Shown here: positions 56,721 through 64,000 of the stretch, piece by piece
Numbering within the stretch: position 1 is the stretch's first letter
Layout of the letters: the number at the start of each line of letters is the position of its first letter
Assembly (NCBI GenBank): GCA_024235095.1
Contig: JACKNC010000001.1
Coordinates: forward strand, 744,001-808,000
Length of the DNA: 64,000 bases
Source: Gammaproteobacteria bacterium
Lineage (GTDB): Bacteria; Pseudomonadota; Gammaproteobacteria; Competibacterales; Competibacteraceae
Direction of reading: 5' to 3'
The notes under the pieces: model-generated
Told to the model about the DNA's origin: nothing
The model's database searches: none
The model's input: only the letters and a program-made list of their open reading frames with translations
Position numbers and translations under genes: made by a program

Positions 56721-56818
56721 AATAGAAATCGGCGGTGCGCACGGTGCTGGACGAAATGAGGATTGTGGATAGAATCCAGCGATCCGAAGAGTTGCTCCTT
56801 ATTGTAAAAACGCGGCGT

Positions 56819-56953
56819 TTAGCAAGCGAAAATCTCCAGAGTCTTTTCACACCGCTCCCGCCAGTCGGAACTGGTAAAAATCACCATGAAATCATCTCCG
56901 CCAATGTGGCCAACAAAATCCAGGGTTACAGCAACCATTGGCGAAAGATCCCT
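56819..56953 (-). pseudogene. C-terminal remnant of a GGDEF-domain protein
   Basis: About 44 codons that follow the esterase stop in the same frame: LDFVGHIGGDDFMVIFTSSD then WRERCEKTLEIF and a stop. VGHIGGDDF is the active-site loop of a diguanylate cyclase (GGDEF written GGDDF). The first part of the domain is missing. It fills most of the 233-base gap between the esterase and the GT4 gene. Confidence 0.75.
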
Positions 56954-57682
56954 TCACACATACAGATCCACCATCTTGCGCCAGTATTTCGGACTATGCG
57001 CTCGCCCCTGCCAAACGTGCAGGGCGTGCCAGACGCCCTTGCGCCATAACGATTCACTGAGATGACGGTTATTGTCCAGGAATGGATCCCGGTCGCCAAC
57101 GACCAATACGATATCCAAACGATTTAAATGATTAAGAAAATGCGCATCGTTGAGATTCGGTATAAAGTGGCTGGGCGAGTTGTAGTAGACATGCTCATCA
57201 TAATGACCATCGAACAGATTGCGAAAATGCTCGACCTCCAAGGTCAGATCGTAGCGGCCGCTCAACGCTGTCACTTTATGAAACGCCTGCGGATAGCGGA
57301 ACGCCAGATTGACCGCATGGAACGCTCCAAAACTGCATCCGTGTGAAATGACGCAGGGATGGGGATTTTTTTGCCACATCAGCGGCAGGACTTCATTGAG
57401 CAAATAGTCTTCGTAACGCAGGTGGCGATGAACGCGGTCCCAGGGTTGACACCAGAAACAATAAAAGCTTTCCTGGTCAATGCTATCTACGCAATAGAGT
57501 TGCAATTGGCCCTGCTCGATCTTGGGACGCAGCGCCTCAACCAGACCCATATCTTCATATTCATGAAAGCGGCCACAGCGGGTGGGAAACACTAGAACCT
57601 TGGCTCCGGCATGGCCGAACACCAACAGTTCCATTTCCCGATCAAGTCGCGGGCTACGCCACTTGTGATATTCCCGGTTCAT
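56954..57682 (-). CDS. Esterase-D-like alpha/beta hydrolase
   Basis: A 242-residue hydrolase of the putative esterase family. The nucleophile elbow is SHGCSFGAFHAVNLAFRYPQ (G-x-S-x-G), with an acid in LVVGDRDPFLDNN and the histidine in WQGRAHSPKYW. No signal peptide, so cytoplasmic. The substrate is unknown. Lies 77 bases downstream of the second esterase on the same strand. Confidence 0.82.
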   Translation of the reverse strand: MNREYHKWRSPRLDREMELLVFGHAGAKVLVFPTRCGRFHEYEDMGLVEALRPKIEQGQLQLYCVDSIDQESFYCFWCQPWDRVHRHLRYEDYLLNEVLPLMWQKNPHPCVISHGCSFGAFHAVNLAFRYPQAFHKVTALSGRYDLTLEVEHFRNLFDGHYDEHVYYNSPSHFIPNLNDAHFLNHLNRLDIVLVVGDRDPFLDNNRHLSESLWRKGVWHALHVWQGRAHSPKYWRKMVDLYV

Positions 57683-57759
57683 ACACGTAAACCCTCAGAT
57701 CATTCATTGATCTGAAATTTAACGCGCCGGGTTGACAGGGTGATGACAGTGCGGTCTGC

Positions 57760-58713
57760 TCAGACGCAGTTGAAGAAATACGCCAGCGCATCCTGCAACC
57801 GCGCCCCTTCGGCAGCCAAACCATCGTGGTCGAAATGACCAGCCTGGAGGACGAACAATTCCCGGTGACCCGCAAGCGCATTGTAAATAGCAAACTGACC
57901 GGGAGGCGGCACTGCGGGATCGAAGCGGGCGGCGGCTACATGCAGGGGAATGCGCAGACGCTGCGCCGCGATGGCCGCATCGAAATAGCGCAGTGTCGCC
58001 AGCGCCTGGCCGGTTTGCTGCTGATAGCGGCGGATCGCCTCGCCGCTGCCGACGCACGGCGAAGCCAATCGCAACGGATGGTGGCCGAAACTGGGCACGT
58101 TCAGATGAGCGCGGCGAAAGCGCGGGTCCCACGGCAGGGCCAGCGCGCCGATGCCCCCACCGAAACTGATGCCCATATAATCCAGTGATCGCGCCACCGC
58201 CGGGAACAGCTCCAGCAACGCCGAGGCGGCGCACCATACCGTATCGGCGGCGCACCCGCCGTGGATATAGGTTTCGGGCCGCTCAATGCCATGCAGCACA
58301 TGAGCATCCGGGTTGCTGGGCAGATCGGCGCGAGCGCTGCGGGAAATGCCGCGCGCGCAGGGAAAGATCAGCGCTGCCCGCCGGAAAGGGAGATGAAAGT
58401 CCGGTTCTTCGCGTCCGCCGTAACCGTGGCTGACCACCACGCCCCGCTCGACCGGCTCATCGCGTGGTCGGGTCAACCAGCCGCCTATTCGTATTCCGTC
58501 CAGTGAAGTAAAGGCAATCTCGAATACCCGGGTGTGTGGTTGTGGACTGGGCTGCTCCCACAGCATTGGTTCGACCGCTACGGCGTCGGCGCGCGCCCGC
58601 AGATCGCGCCAGAAGGGGTCGAAATCCGCCAGAGGCTCTGGCGCGGCAACGGCCAGCAGCGCCTTCAGATCATAACCATGTGTCGGATCAAACGGATAAG
58701 AATGGTGAAACAT
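57760..58713 (-). CDS. Acetyl-xylan-esterase-like (AXE1) hydrolase
   Basis: A 317-residue carbohydrate esterase of the AXE1/cephalosporin-C-deacetylase group. Motifs are LTRPRDEPVERGVVVSHGYG, an arginine-glycine region (IFPCARGISRSARAD), the nucleophile elbow YMGISFGGGIGALA, an acid in AARFDPAVPPPGQF, and the histidine in LQAGHFDHDG. No signal peptide. The pair of esterases may deacylate imported sugars; substrate unknown. Confidence 0.85.
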   Translation of the reverse strand: MFHHSYPFDPTHGYDLKALLAVAAPEPLADFDPFWRDLRARADAVAVEPMLWEQPSPQPHTRVFEIAFTSLDGIRIGGWLTRPRDEPVERGVVVSHGYGGREEPDFHLPFRRAALIFPCARGISRSARADLPSNPDAHVLHGIERPETYIHGGCAADTVWCAASALLELFPAVARSLDYMGISFGGGIGALALPWDPRFRRAHLNVPSFGHHPLRLASPCVGSGEAIRRYQQQTGQALATLRYFDAAIAAQRLRIPLHVAAARFDPAVPPPGQFAIYNALAGHRELFVLQAGHFDHDGLAAEGARLQDALAYFFNCV

Positions 58714-59053
58714 GGGCGTCAGTCAGTAAAATCATAAATATCAGAGGTTATTGCAAAATTCAAAAAGTTGCATGATTGTAAGCCATAGCCACTAATAAGG
58801 TCTTTGTAGCATCAAGATGCAGGGGCTTCTCAAACTGGATGTTAAAATGTTTGCACTCTAGCAAAGAAGGAGAGTTTTCACAGCCGGCGCCGAATCGCTA
58901 TGCTCCCTTTGACCATCAACCCAAAGTACCCTCTGCATAGCTCGCAACCGTTCAGTCCCTCCTTTGGCAAAGGCTCCCGCCATTCTGGCGAATCCCCCGA
59001 CCCCCTGTTTCAAGGGAGAAATTCGCGATTCAAAATCTATTGAGAAACGGTAC
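58714..59053. other. Gene-free region upstream of the second IS
   Basis: 340 bases with no gene. It contains decayed copies of the GGCAAAG / CCCCCGACCCCCTGTTTCAA repeat type (58963-59022). The end (TTGAGAAACGGTAC) was, before insertion, directly joined to the ATG of the glycoside hydrolase gene, so its promoter should lie here. Confidence 0.6.
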
Positions 59054-59119
59054 TATAGTCAAACAGTTTTTTATTAGTTAATATATAATGAAGAAATTAG
59101 CTCAATAAGGAGTATTGCA

Positions 59120-59467
59120 ATGTCCAAGCCGTATAGTGAAGATTTAAGAACAAGAGTGATACAGAGTTACTTGAATGGTCTGTCGAAAATGGATATCGTT
59201 ACGCTTTTCAAAATAGGGATGGATACTTTGAATCGTTGGATTCGTCAGTATTTGCAAACGGGGGATATTAAACCAAAAAAAAGGACTCAGTTTCGTGCAA
59301 GAAAATTCAGTGACTCTGATTTAAAAGATTACATTAGAAACAATCCTTCGGTGACCCTCAAACAAATTGCAGAACATTTTTCGGTTAAACCCTCATCGGT
59401 TCAAGCAAGATTGAAAGCACTCAATATTACATATAAAAAAACAATTTCTCTACGAAGAAAGGGATGA
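59120..59467 (+). CDS. IS630 transposase N-terminal frame (orfA)
   Basis: 115 residues with two helix-turn-helix motifs (LNGLSKMDIVTLFKIGMDTL; NPSVTLKQIAEHFSVKPSSV) as in IS630-family DNA-binding regions. AATAAGGAG precedes the ATG. It ends before the catalytic domain. Confidence 0.85.
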   Translation: MSKPYSEDLRTRVIQSYLNGLSKMDIVTLFKIGMDTLNRWIRQYLQTGDIKPKKRTQFRARKFSDSDLKDYIRNNPSVTLKQIAEHFSVKPSSVQARLKALNITYKKTISLRRKG

Positions 59468-59477
59468 ACAACAAAGA

Positions 59478-59990
59478 ATGGAGTTTATTCAACAATTAGC
59501 GGCGAATGCATCCCGGGGAGATGATGCACAACAAATTGTTTATGTAGATGAATCTGGATTTCATAATAATGTAAGAAATGAATTTGGCTGGAGTCCAAGA
59601 GGCGAAATTATTTTTGGTGAAAGGAAAAGCAGACCCACTGAAAAACTAAATTTATTGGGTGGACTACTCAACAATGAAATCATTGCGCCACTTGCCTATC
59701 TATCTTATACAGATACGGAGATATTTAATACTTGGCTTGAGAAATGCTTAATCCCTGAACTTCCAAAAAATTGTATTATCGTGATGGATAATGCTCGTTT
59801 TCACAAATCGGAAGAAACACGAGAAATCATTGAAGACAATGGCCACCAATTGTTGTTTTTGCCTCCTTATTCACCGGATTTAAATCCTATCGAAAACTAC
59901 TGGGCTATTCTTAAGGGAAAGTTGAGGAAAATTGTTACAAATTTTCAAAATCTTTTTGATGCGTTAGTTGCGGTTTTCCAAACTATCTAA
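59478..59990 (+). CDS. IS630 transposase catalytic frame (orfB)
   Basis: 170 residues with the DDE motif: IVYVDESGFHNNV, VIVMDNARFHKSEET and SPDLNPIENYWAILKGKLRK. The frame is +1 to orfA and is open back through an A7 run at about 59438-59445, where loss of one A (by slippage) would fuse the two into one transposase (…KKQFLYEERDEQQRMEF). Confidence 0.85.
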   Translation: MEFIQQLAANASRGDDAQQIVYVDESGFHNNVRNEFGWSPRGEIIFGERKSRPTEKLNLLGGLLNNEIIAPLAYLSYTDTEIFNTWLEKCLIPELPKNCIIVMDNARFHKSEETREIIEDNGHQLLFLPPYSPDLNPIENYWAILKGKLRKIVTNFQNLFDALVAVFQTI

Positions 59991-60005
59991 AAACTGTTTT
60001 ACTAT

Positions 60006-62021
60006 ATGTCCACTGCTCTTCTTCAACAAACCATTATATTCAGCATGTTGCTAGGTTCTGTTTGGCCGGCTCTTTCCGCCTCCTCCCTGATCCTGCACGA
60101 CTTTGAGCGCTTCGCTAGCCCCACGCCGGGAATCACGATGAGCGCCTGGACGACTGATCCCGACCTTCCTTCCGGGCGGATTAGCTATCGACTGGAACCC
60201 GTACAGCGCGAGGAGAGTCGCCAGGCGCTCTATCTCCAGTACCACTTCCATCCTGGCGCAACCGAGGCGATGGGTTGGCAGCTCGGCCTGCCTGATCTCG
60301 ACGCATCGGCTTACGATCATCTGGAATTGTGGATTCGCGGCGATGAACAGACCGGTTTCGCCAAGTCGCTGAAACTGCAATTCAAGCAGCCTCTAGCCGG
60401 TGGTCCATTCGGTTTGTTGCGCCAGGGCAGTACGGTAGTGGATGGGATTACCCGCGACTGGCAGCGTTTTCAGGTGCCGCTGCGCTGGATGAGCGGCATT
60501 GAAGACTGGAGCCATTTGCGCCAATTCGCCCTGGTGTTACAGCCGCGCCGGTCACCTGTGATTCAGGGCGCTTATTGGCTGGACGATCTGGCGCTGGTCA
60601 AGACCGGTCAGCCCGGCCCCAGCATTTATGATCGGATGATCCCACCGAGGAAAACCGCCTGGGAAACGGCTCTTGGCGGCAAGGAAGCCGCACAACCCTA
60701 TATTCATGCGCGGCTGGCGGGCTGGCTGGAGCGACTGATCGTTCCCGCAACGGAACTGCCCCGGGACGACCAGGCGTTTCTGGCGCAATTGGCGCGCGAT
60801 ACCTGGCGAGGACTGGCGGCATTCAGCGACCGGGAGCATGGCTTGCCGCTGGACACGGTGCGTTTCAACGGCTCGATTGCGCCCGAGCGCGCCTGGGTGG
60901 GCGACTACACGAATGTGACCAATATCGGTCTATATCTCATCGATATCATTGCAGCGCGGGAACTAGGGCTGATTGATCCGCATGAAGCACGAGAACGGCT
61001 CAGTCGGACGCTCGATACCCTGGAGCAGCTGGAAACCTGGCAGGGATTTTTCTTTAATTACTACGACACGACGACTCTTGAACGCACCAGTCATTTTATA
61101 TCTTTCGTCGACTCGGCCTGGTTGAGCGCCGGATTAATAGTCGCGCGCAACGCCCTGCCCGAACTCGCCGAGCGCTGCGCCCGATTAATCGACCGGGAAG
61201 ATTATGGGGTATTTTACGACCCGGTCGATCAATTGATGATGCATGGCTACTATGTCCATTTACCGCACCGGGCGGAATTTAACTATGGCCTGTTGTACAG
61301 TGAGGCGAGGCTGGGCAGCCTGATCGCAATCGGCAAAGGTGAGGTTCCAGAAGAACACTGGTACCGTATGGCGCGCACCTTCCCGCGCTATTTCGACTGG
61401 CAGTCGCAGTCTCCCAAGCAGCGGGTTACGCGAACGGTCAATGGCTATGCCTTTCCCGGTGGTTATTACGCTTGGAAGAAGCTGAAGTTTGTGCCTTCGT
61501 GGGGCGGTAGTTTATTTGAGGCGCTGATGCCGATGCTGGTGCTGGACGAGCAACGGTATGCCCCAGCCAGTTTGGGTCGGAATGCCGTAGCCCACACGGA
61601 AATTCAGCGCCGCTTTGCCCTAGAGCATCTGGGCTATCCGGTATGGGGCCTGTCGCCCAGTTCTAAACCGATCGGCGGTTACGGCGAGTTTGGAGTGCGG
61701 ATTCTGGGCGTGCGTGGTTACCGGGCCGGCGCGGTGACGCCCCATGCGGCGGCGTTGGCTCTGATGGTCGATCCGGCGGCGGCGACAGCGAATCTGCGTC
61801 AATTGGCGCAGCGCTACCCGGTTTATGGTGATTTCGGTTTCTACGATGCAGTCGATCCGCAAACCGGCCAGGTGGCGTACAATTACCTGGCCCTGGATCA
61901 GAGCATGATCCTCATTGCGCTAGCGAATTATCTAAAAAATGGCGTAATTCAACGCTACTTCGCTGCTGATCCGATTATCCAACAGGTGTTGCCACTGCTC
62001 GACGCGGAACGGTTTTTTTGA
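60006..62021 (+). CDS. Secreted glucoamylase-like glycoside hydrolase
   Basis: A 671-residue exported protein. The signal peptide is QQTIIFSMLLGSVWPALSA. A carbohydrate-binding-like beta domain covers about 27-200 (LILHDFERFASPTPGITMSA; HLELWIRGDEQTGFAKSLKL). The C-terminal region is an alpha-toroid of the glucoamylase-like family (WVGDYTNVTNIGLYLIDIIA; NYDTTT-type FNYYDTTTLERTSHFISFVD; RFALEHLGYPVWGLSPS; YGEFGVRILGVRGYR), related to enzymes that act on beta-glucans. The ATG at 60006 uses the A of the IS target duplicate; its natural upstream region is now 949 bases away and no ribosome site remains. Confidence 0.8.
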   Translation: MSTALLQQTIIFSMLLGSVWPALSASSLILHDFERFASPTPGITMSAWTTDPDLPSGRISYRLEPVQREESRQALYLQYHFHPGATEAMGWQLGLPDLDASAYDHLELWIRGDEQTGFAKSLKLQFKQPLAGGPFGLLRQGSTVVDGITRDWQRFQVPLRWMSGIEDWSHLRQFALVLQPRRSPVIQGAYWLDDLALVKTGQPGPSIYDRMIPPRKTAWETALGGKEAAQPYIHARLAGWLERLIVPATELPRDDQAFLAQLARDTWRGLAAFSDREHGLPLDTVRFNGSIAPERAWVGDYTNVTNIGLYLIDIIAARELGLIDPHEARERLSRTLDTLEQLETWQGFFFNYYDTTTLERTSHFISFVDSAWLSAGLIVARNALPELAERCARLIDREDYGVFYDPVDQLMMHGYYVHLPHRAEFNYGLLYSEARLGSLIAIGKGEVPEEHWYRMARTFPRYFDWQSQSPKQRVTRTVNGYAFPGGYYAWKKLKFVPSWGGSLFEALMPMLVLDEQRYAPASLGRNAVAHTEIQRRFALEHLGYPVWGLSPSSKPIGGYGEFGVRILGVRGYRAGAVTPHAAALALMVDPAAATANLRQLAQRYPVYGDFGFYDAVDPQTGQVAYNYLALDQSMILIALANYLKNGVIQRYFAADPIIQQVLPLLDAERFF

Positions 62022-62070
62022 GGTTCTTCGATACTTTTTGTGGAATTGATGCAGCAATCCGTAGCAATCT

Positions 62071-62141
62071 GTAGGTCGGGCACCGGACGTGCTCGACATG
62101 GGCTTTCTTGTCGGGCAACGCTACGCTTTTGCCCGACCTAC
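62071..62141. repeat. REP-like palindrome pair, family A
   Basis: GTAGGTCGGGCACCGGACGT, GCTCGACATG (left copy) and, inverted, TCGGGCAACGCTACGCTTTT then GCCCGACCTAC (right copy). Together they form a BIME-like pair between the hydrolase and the ABC ATPase genes. Confidence 0.82.
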
Positions 62142-62198
62142 AGTGTGAGTTCCATCAAGAATCCTCGAAGAACCTTTTTTGATTCACAAAGATTCCCT

Positions 62199-63338
62199 AT
62201 GGCCCACGTCGACTTCGAAAATATCGATAAAATCTATCCGGATGGGACGCAGGCTATCTGCGATTTCAGCCTGACCATCGCTGACGGTGAACGGGTGGCG
62301 CTGGTTGGTCCTTCCGGTTGCGGCAAGTCCACTCTGCTGCGTCTGCTGGCCGGGCTGGAGACCCCGACTAACGGTCTCCTGTCCATCGGCGGCGAGGCTG
62401 TCAATCACCAGTCGCCGCAACAGCGTAATGTGGCCATGGTTTTCCAGGACTATGCTCTATACCCACACATGACCGTGCGGCGCAACCTGGAATTTCCCTT
62501 GAAGATGCGCGATCTGCCCTGCGTCGAAATCGAACGGCAGGTGCACTGGGTTACCGAACTGCTGAGCCTCGGCGGTTTGCTCGATCGCTTGCCCCGCCAA
62601 CTCTCCGGTGGCCAACGCCAGCGGGTTGCGATGGGGCGAGCGCTGGTGCGGCAACCCAGCGTATTCTTGATGGACGAACCGCTGTCCAACCTGGATGCCC
62701 AGCTGCGGGGGCAAATCCGCGCCGAGATTGGCGAACTGCTGGAGCGAACCGGCGCTACCACGCTTTATGTCACCCACGACCAGGCCGAGGCCATGACCCT
62801 GGGTCAGCGTGTCGTTGTGTTGGACCAGGGTCGCCTGCAACAAATCGCTTCCCCCCAGGAGCTATACGAACGTCCCGCCAATACGTTTGTGGCTGGTTTC
62901 ATTGGCAGCCCGCCGATGAACCTGCTTCCAGCGCGGTTGACAGCAACCCGCGAAGACCGACTGCGGCTGCGCGTAGGCGAACAAAACCTGCCGCTGGCCT
63001 TGTCCGGGTCGACCACAGCGCTCTGGCGGCAATGGCTGGAAACGCCGCTCAGCGTTGGCATCCGCCCTGAGCATCTGCGTCTGGCCGCCGAAAAGGATGA
63101 AGGACTGCGGGCCACGGTGCAGGATGCGGAATACCTGGGTCACGAAACCCTCCTGTACCTGCGCGTCGACGGTCTGGCGACCTCCACGCCGGTGATCGTC
63201 ATGCGCCTGTCTGGCCTTCGCAGCCTTCATAAAGGCGAAAGGCTTCATCTGGTTCTAAGTCCTGCTCATCTGCATCTGTTTGACGCTGCCGGCTTGGCGC
63301 TCGATCATGGTGTCGTCAGCCGCGACGCCCGCTATTGA
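62199..63338 (+). CDS. ABC transporter ATPase, MalK/UgpC type
   Basis: A 379-residue ATPase that energises import of sugars, sugar phosphates or polyols. Walker A is GPSGCGKST, the Q-loop is in VFQDYALYPHMTVRRNLEFP, the signature is LSGGQRQRVAMGRALVRQ, Walker B is VFLMDEPLSNLDAQ, and the H-loop is in YVTHDQAEAM. A C-terminal TOBE domain follows (VGIRPEHLRLA; YLGHETLLYL). The open frame starts earlier, at 62040, but reads through REP sequence. The ATG at 62199 (MAHVDFENI) is the normal family start. No permease or binding protein is adjacent. Confidence 0.9.
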   Translation: MAHVDFENIDKIYPDGTQAICDFSLTIADGERVALVGPSGCGKSTLLRLLAGLETPTNGLLSIGGEAVNHQSPQQRNVAMVFQDYALYPHMTVRRNLEFPLKMRDLPCVEIERQVHWVTELLSLGGLLDRLPRQLSGGQRQRVAMGRALVRQPSVFLMDEPLSNLDAQLRGQIRAEIGELLERTGATTLYVTHDQAEAMTLGQRVVVLDQGRLQQIASPQELYERPANTFVAGFIGSPPMNLLPARLTATREDRLRLRVGEQNLPLALSGSTTALWRQWLETPLSVGIRPEHLRLAAEKDEGLRATVQDAEYLGHETLLYLRVDGLATSTPVIVMRLSGLRSLHKGERLHLVLSPAHLHLFDAAGLALDHGVVSRDARY

Positions 63339-63742
63339 TACTCTCGCCAATACTCCGGCTGAGGATCGCGGCAACCATGAGCAAGCTGCTGATACCGGTT
63401 AATAAACACTTCCTGTTGAGTCACCTGGCATTCCTGGGCGATGGCTAGATTCTCGCGCTGGGTGTCTTCAGCGTAATAGAACAGCGCACGCTTCAGCTTG
63501 CATAACAGGCTATTGTCGAGATGGTAACCGAGCTTTGCCAGAGCGTATTCGATGCACTCCAGGGTAACCCGGCGCAGGTCATAGACCACTTCTACGGCCA
63601 GGGGTGATGCTTGTCGGACGGATTCAATGCCAGCGACTTCCTTCAGCCACCTTGCCGCCGAGCAAGCCTGCTCCGGGTCAGGGTGAAAGCGACAGAATTG
63701 AATGATGCGGATTTTGTACAGCTCTTCGGCATCGGTGCGCAT
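63332..63742 (-). CDS. Conserved hypothetical protein
   Basis: A 136-residue protein that I do not recognise. The N-terminal half (IRIIQFCRFHPDPEQACSAARW to LAVEVVYDLRRVTLECIEYALAKLG) has the beta-alpha-beta pattern of a ferredoxin-like or metal-binding domain. It continues with a charged helix (KRALFYYAEDTQRENLAIAQ). The C-terminus overlaps the ABC ATPase gene by seven bases (convergent). Confidence 0.6.
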   Translation of the reverse strand: MRTDAEELYKIRIIQFCRFHPDPEQACSAARWLKEVAGIESVRQASPLAVEVVYDLRRVTLECIEYALAKLGYHLDNSLLCKLKRALFYYAEDTQRENLAIAQECQVTQQEVFINRYQQLAHGCRDPQPEYWREYQ

Positions 63743-63816
63743 GACGCCCCCTTCGACGGCTGCTAAATGAATTTAAGGCATATCGTTATAAACCGTAGCT
63801 CCTAATCCACGCACTT

Positions 63817-64000
63817 TCAACCGGTCCAGCGACCACAAACGGTTCGTGGAAATCCTGCAGCATCCTGATGATCACTGATCTCAACAAAGCTTTGTTCCCG
63901 TAATAAGGTCGCAGTTGTCTCACCCTGATCATAGCCATGCTCCAACACGAGCCAACCGCCGGGCTTCAGGCAGTCCGGCGCCTGAGCAATGATGACTCGC
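63817..64000 (-). CDS. prmC: Release factor glutamine methyltransferase PrmC, 3' end
   Basis: The last 60 codons of a gene running off the right edge. The translation ends IIAQAPDCLKPGGWLVLEHG, then YDQGETTATLLREQSF and a FPRTVCGRW tail, as in PrmC/HemK, which methylates the GGQ glutamine of release factors. The upstream part is outside the window. Confidence 0.8.
   Translation of the reverse strand, partial: RVIIAQAPDCLKPGGWLVLEHGYDQGETTATLLREQSFVEISDHQDAAGFPRTVCGRWTG

Larger units (their letters stand above)
59056..60004 (+). mobile_element. IS630-family insertion sequence (second type)
   Basis: A 949-base AT-rich element flanked by TA duplicates at 59054-59055 and 60005-60006. Terminal repeats agree at 15 of 16 positions: left TAGTCAAACAGTTTTT, right (reverse complement) TAGTAAAACAGTTTTT. 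It has two overlapping-phase transposase frames. Base composition is clearly different from the surroundings, which suggests recent arrival. Confidence 0.9.

Overview
The window comes from a GC-rich gammaproteobacterial chromosome. The housekeeping genes (nth with a DUF1841 gene, sodB, grxD, rnhB-dnaE, the 3' end of prmC) are of gammaproteobacterial type. They are mixed with accessory DNA: REP-like palindromes, two IS630-family elements, PEP-CTERM and RHS-type secreted proteins. Two features, a Corynebacterium-family glycogen synthase and a mycofactocin locus, are usually thought of as actinobacterial. A glycogen-storing lineage such as the Competibacteraceae would fit, but that is inference; nothing in the sequence proves it.

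Layout. 1-3.9 kb: 3' part of a glycogen synthase, a DUF2189 membrane protein, a REP-associated tyrosine transposase (RAYT), a DUF433/DUF5615 toxin-antitoxin pair, and a 164-bp tandem array of REP elements carrying RAYT 5' fragments. 3.9-17.8 kb: a 2479-residue PKD/NHL/YD-repeat (RHS-like) secreted protein, a PEP-CTERM protein, a methyltransferase-like protein, and two divergent regulators (LuxR type and ATPase-TPR-BTAD type). Matching 11-bp-period heptamer repeats stand upstream of the PEP-CTERM and methyltransferase genes.

18.2-40.1 kb is the main feature: a sigma-54 activator followed by a compact minus-strand mycofactocin island. In transcription order it reads: iron-type alcohol dehydrogenase resembling NDMA-dependent methanol dehydrogenase, MoxR ATPase, CoxE-like VWA protein, methyltransferase, aldehyde dehydrogenase, DUF779, DUF4242, mftC, two FadH/OYE flavoenzymes, etfA, fixC, fixX, etfB, mftE, mftF, mftA, a mycofactocin-coupled SDR and mftB. 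Many junctions overlap by 1-7 bases. Inferred logic: an alcohol is oxidised by nicotinoprotein dehydrogenases whose bound cofactor is reoxidised by mycofactocin. Electrons then leave through the ETF/FixCX branch to quinone, and the aldehyde dehydrogenase removes the aldehyde. No mftD (LldD-like) or mftG (GMC oxidoreductase) gene lies in the window; the OYE enzymes and ETF/FixCX branch are the obvious candidates to stand in.

40.4-45.7 kb is mostly housekeeping (DUF1841, nth, sodB, BON lipoprotein, an N-acetylglutaminylglutamine amidotransferase-like protein, grxD). 45.7-51 kb holds CCCCCC...CAAAGGGGGG palindromic repeats, an IS630-type element that splits the signal peptide of a large DUF4214/lipase/FGE protein, and a DUF559 gene bracketed by the same repeats. 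51-56.7 kb: rnhB-dnaE, a small protein and a GT4 glycosyltransferase. 56.8-64 kb: a GGDEF remnant, two esterases, a second IS630-type element inserted exactly at the start codon of a secreted glucoamylase-like hydrolase, an ABC sugar-type ATPase, an unknown protein and the end of prmC. I found no tRNA, rRNA or CRISPR array.
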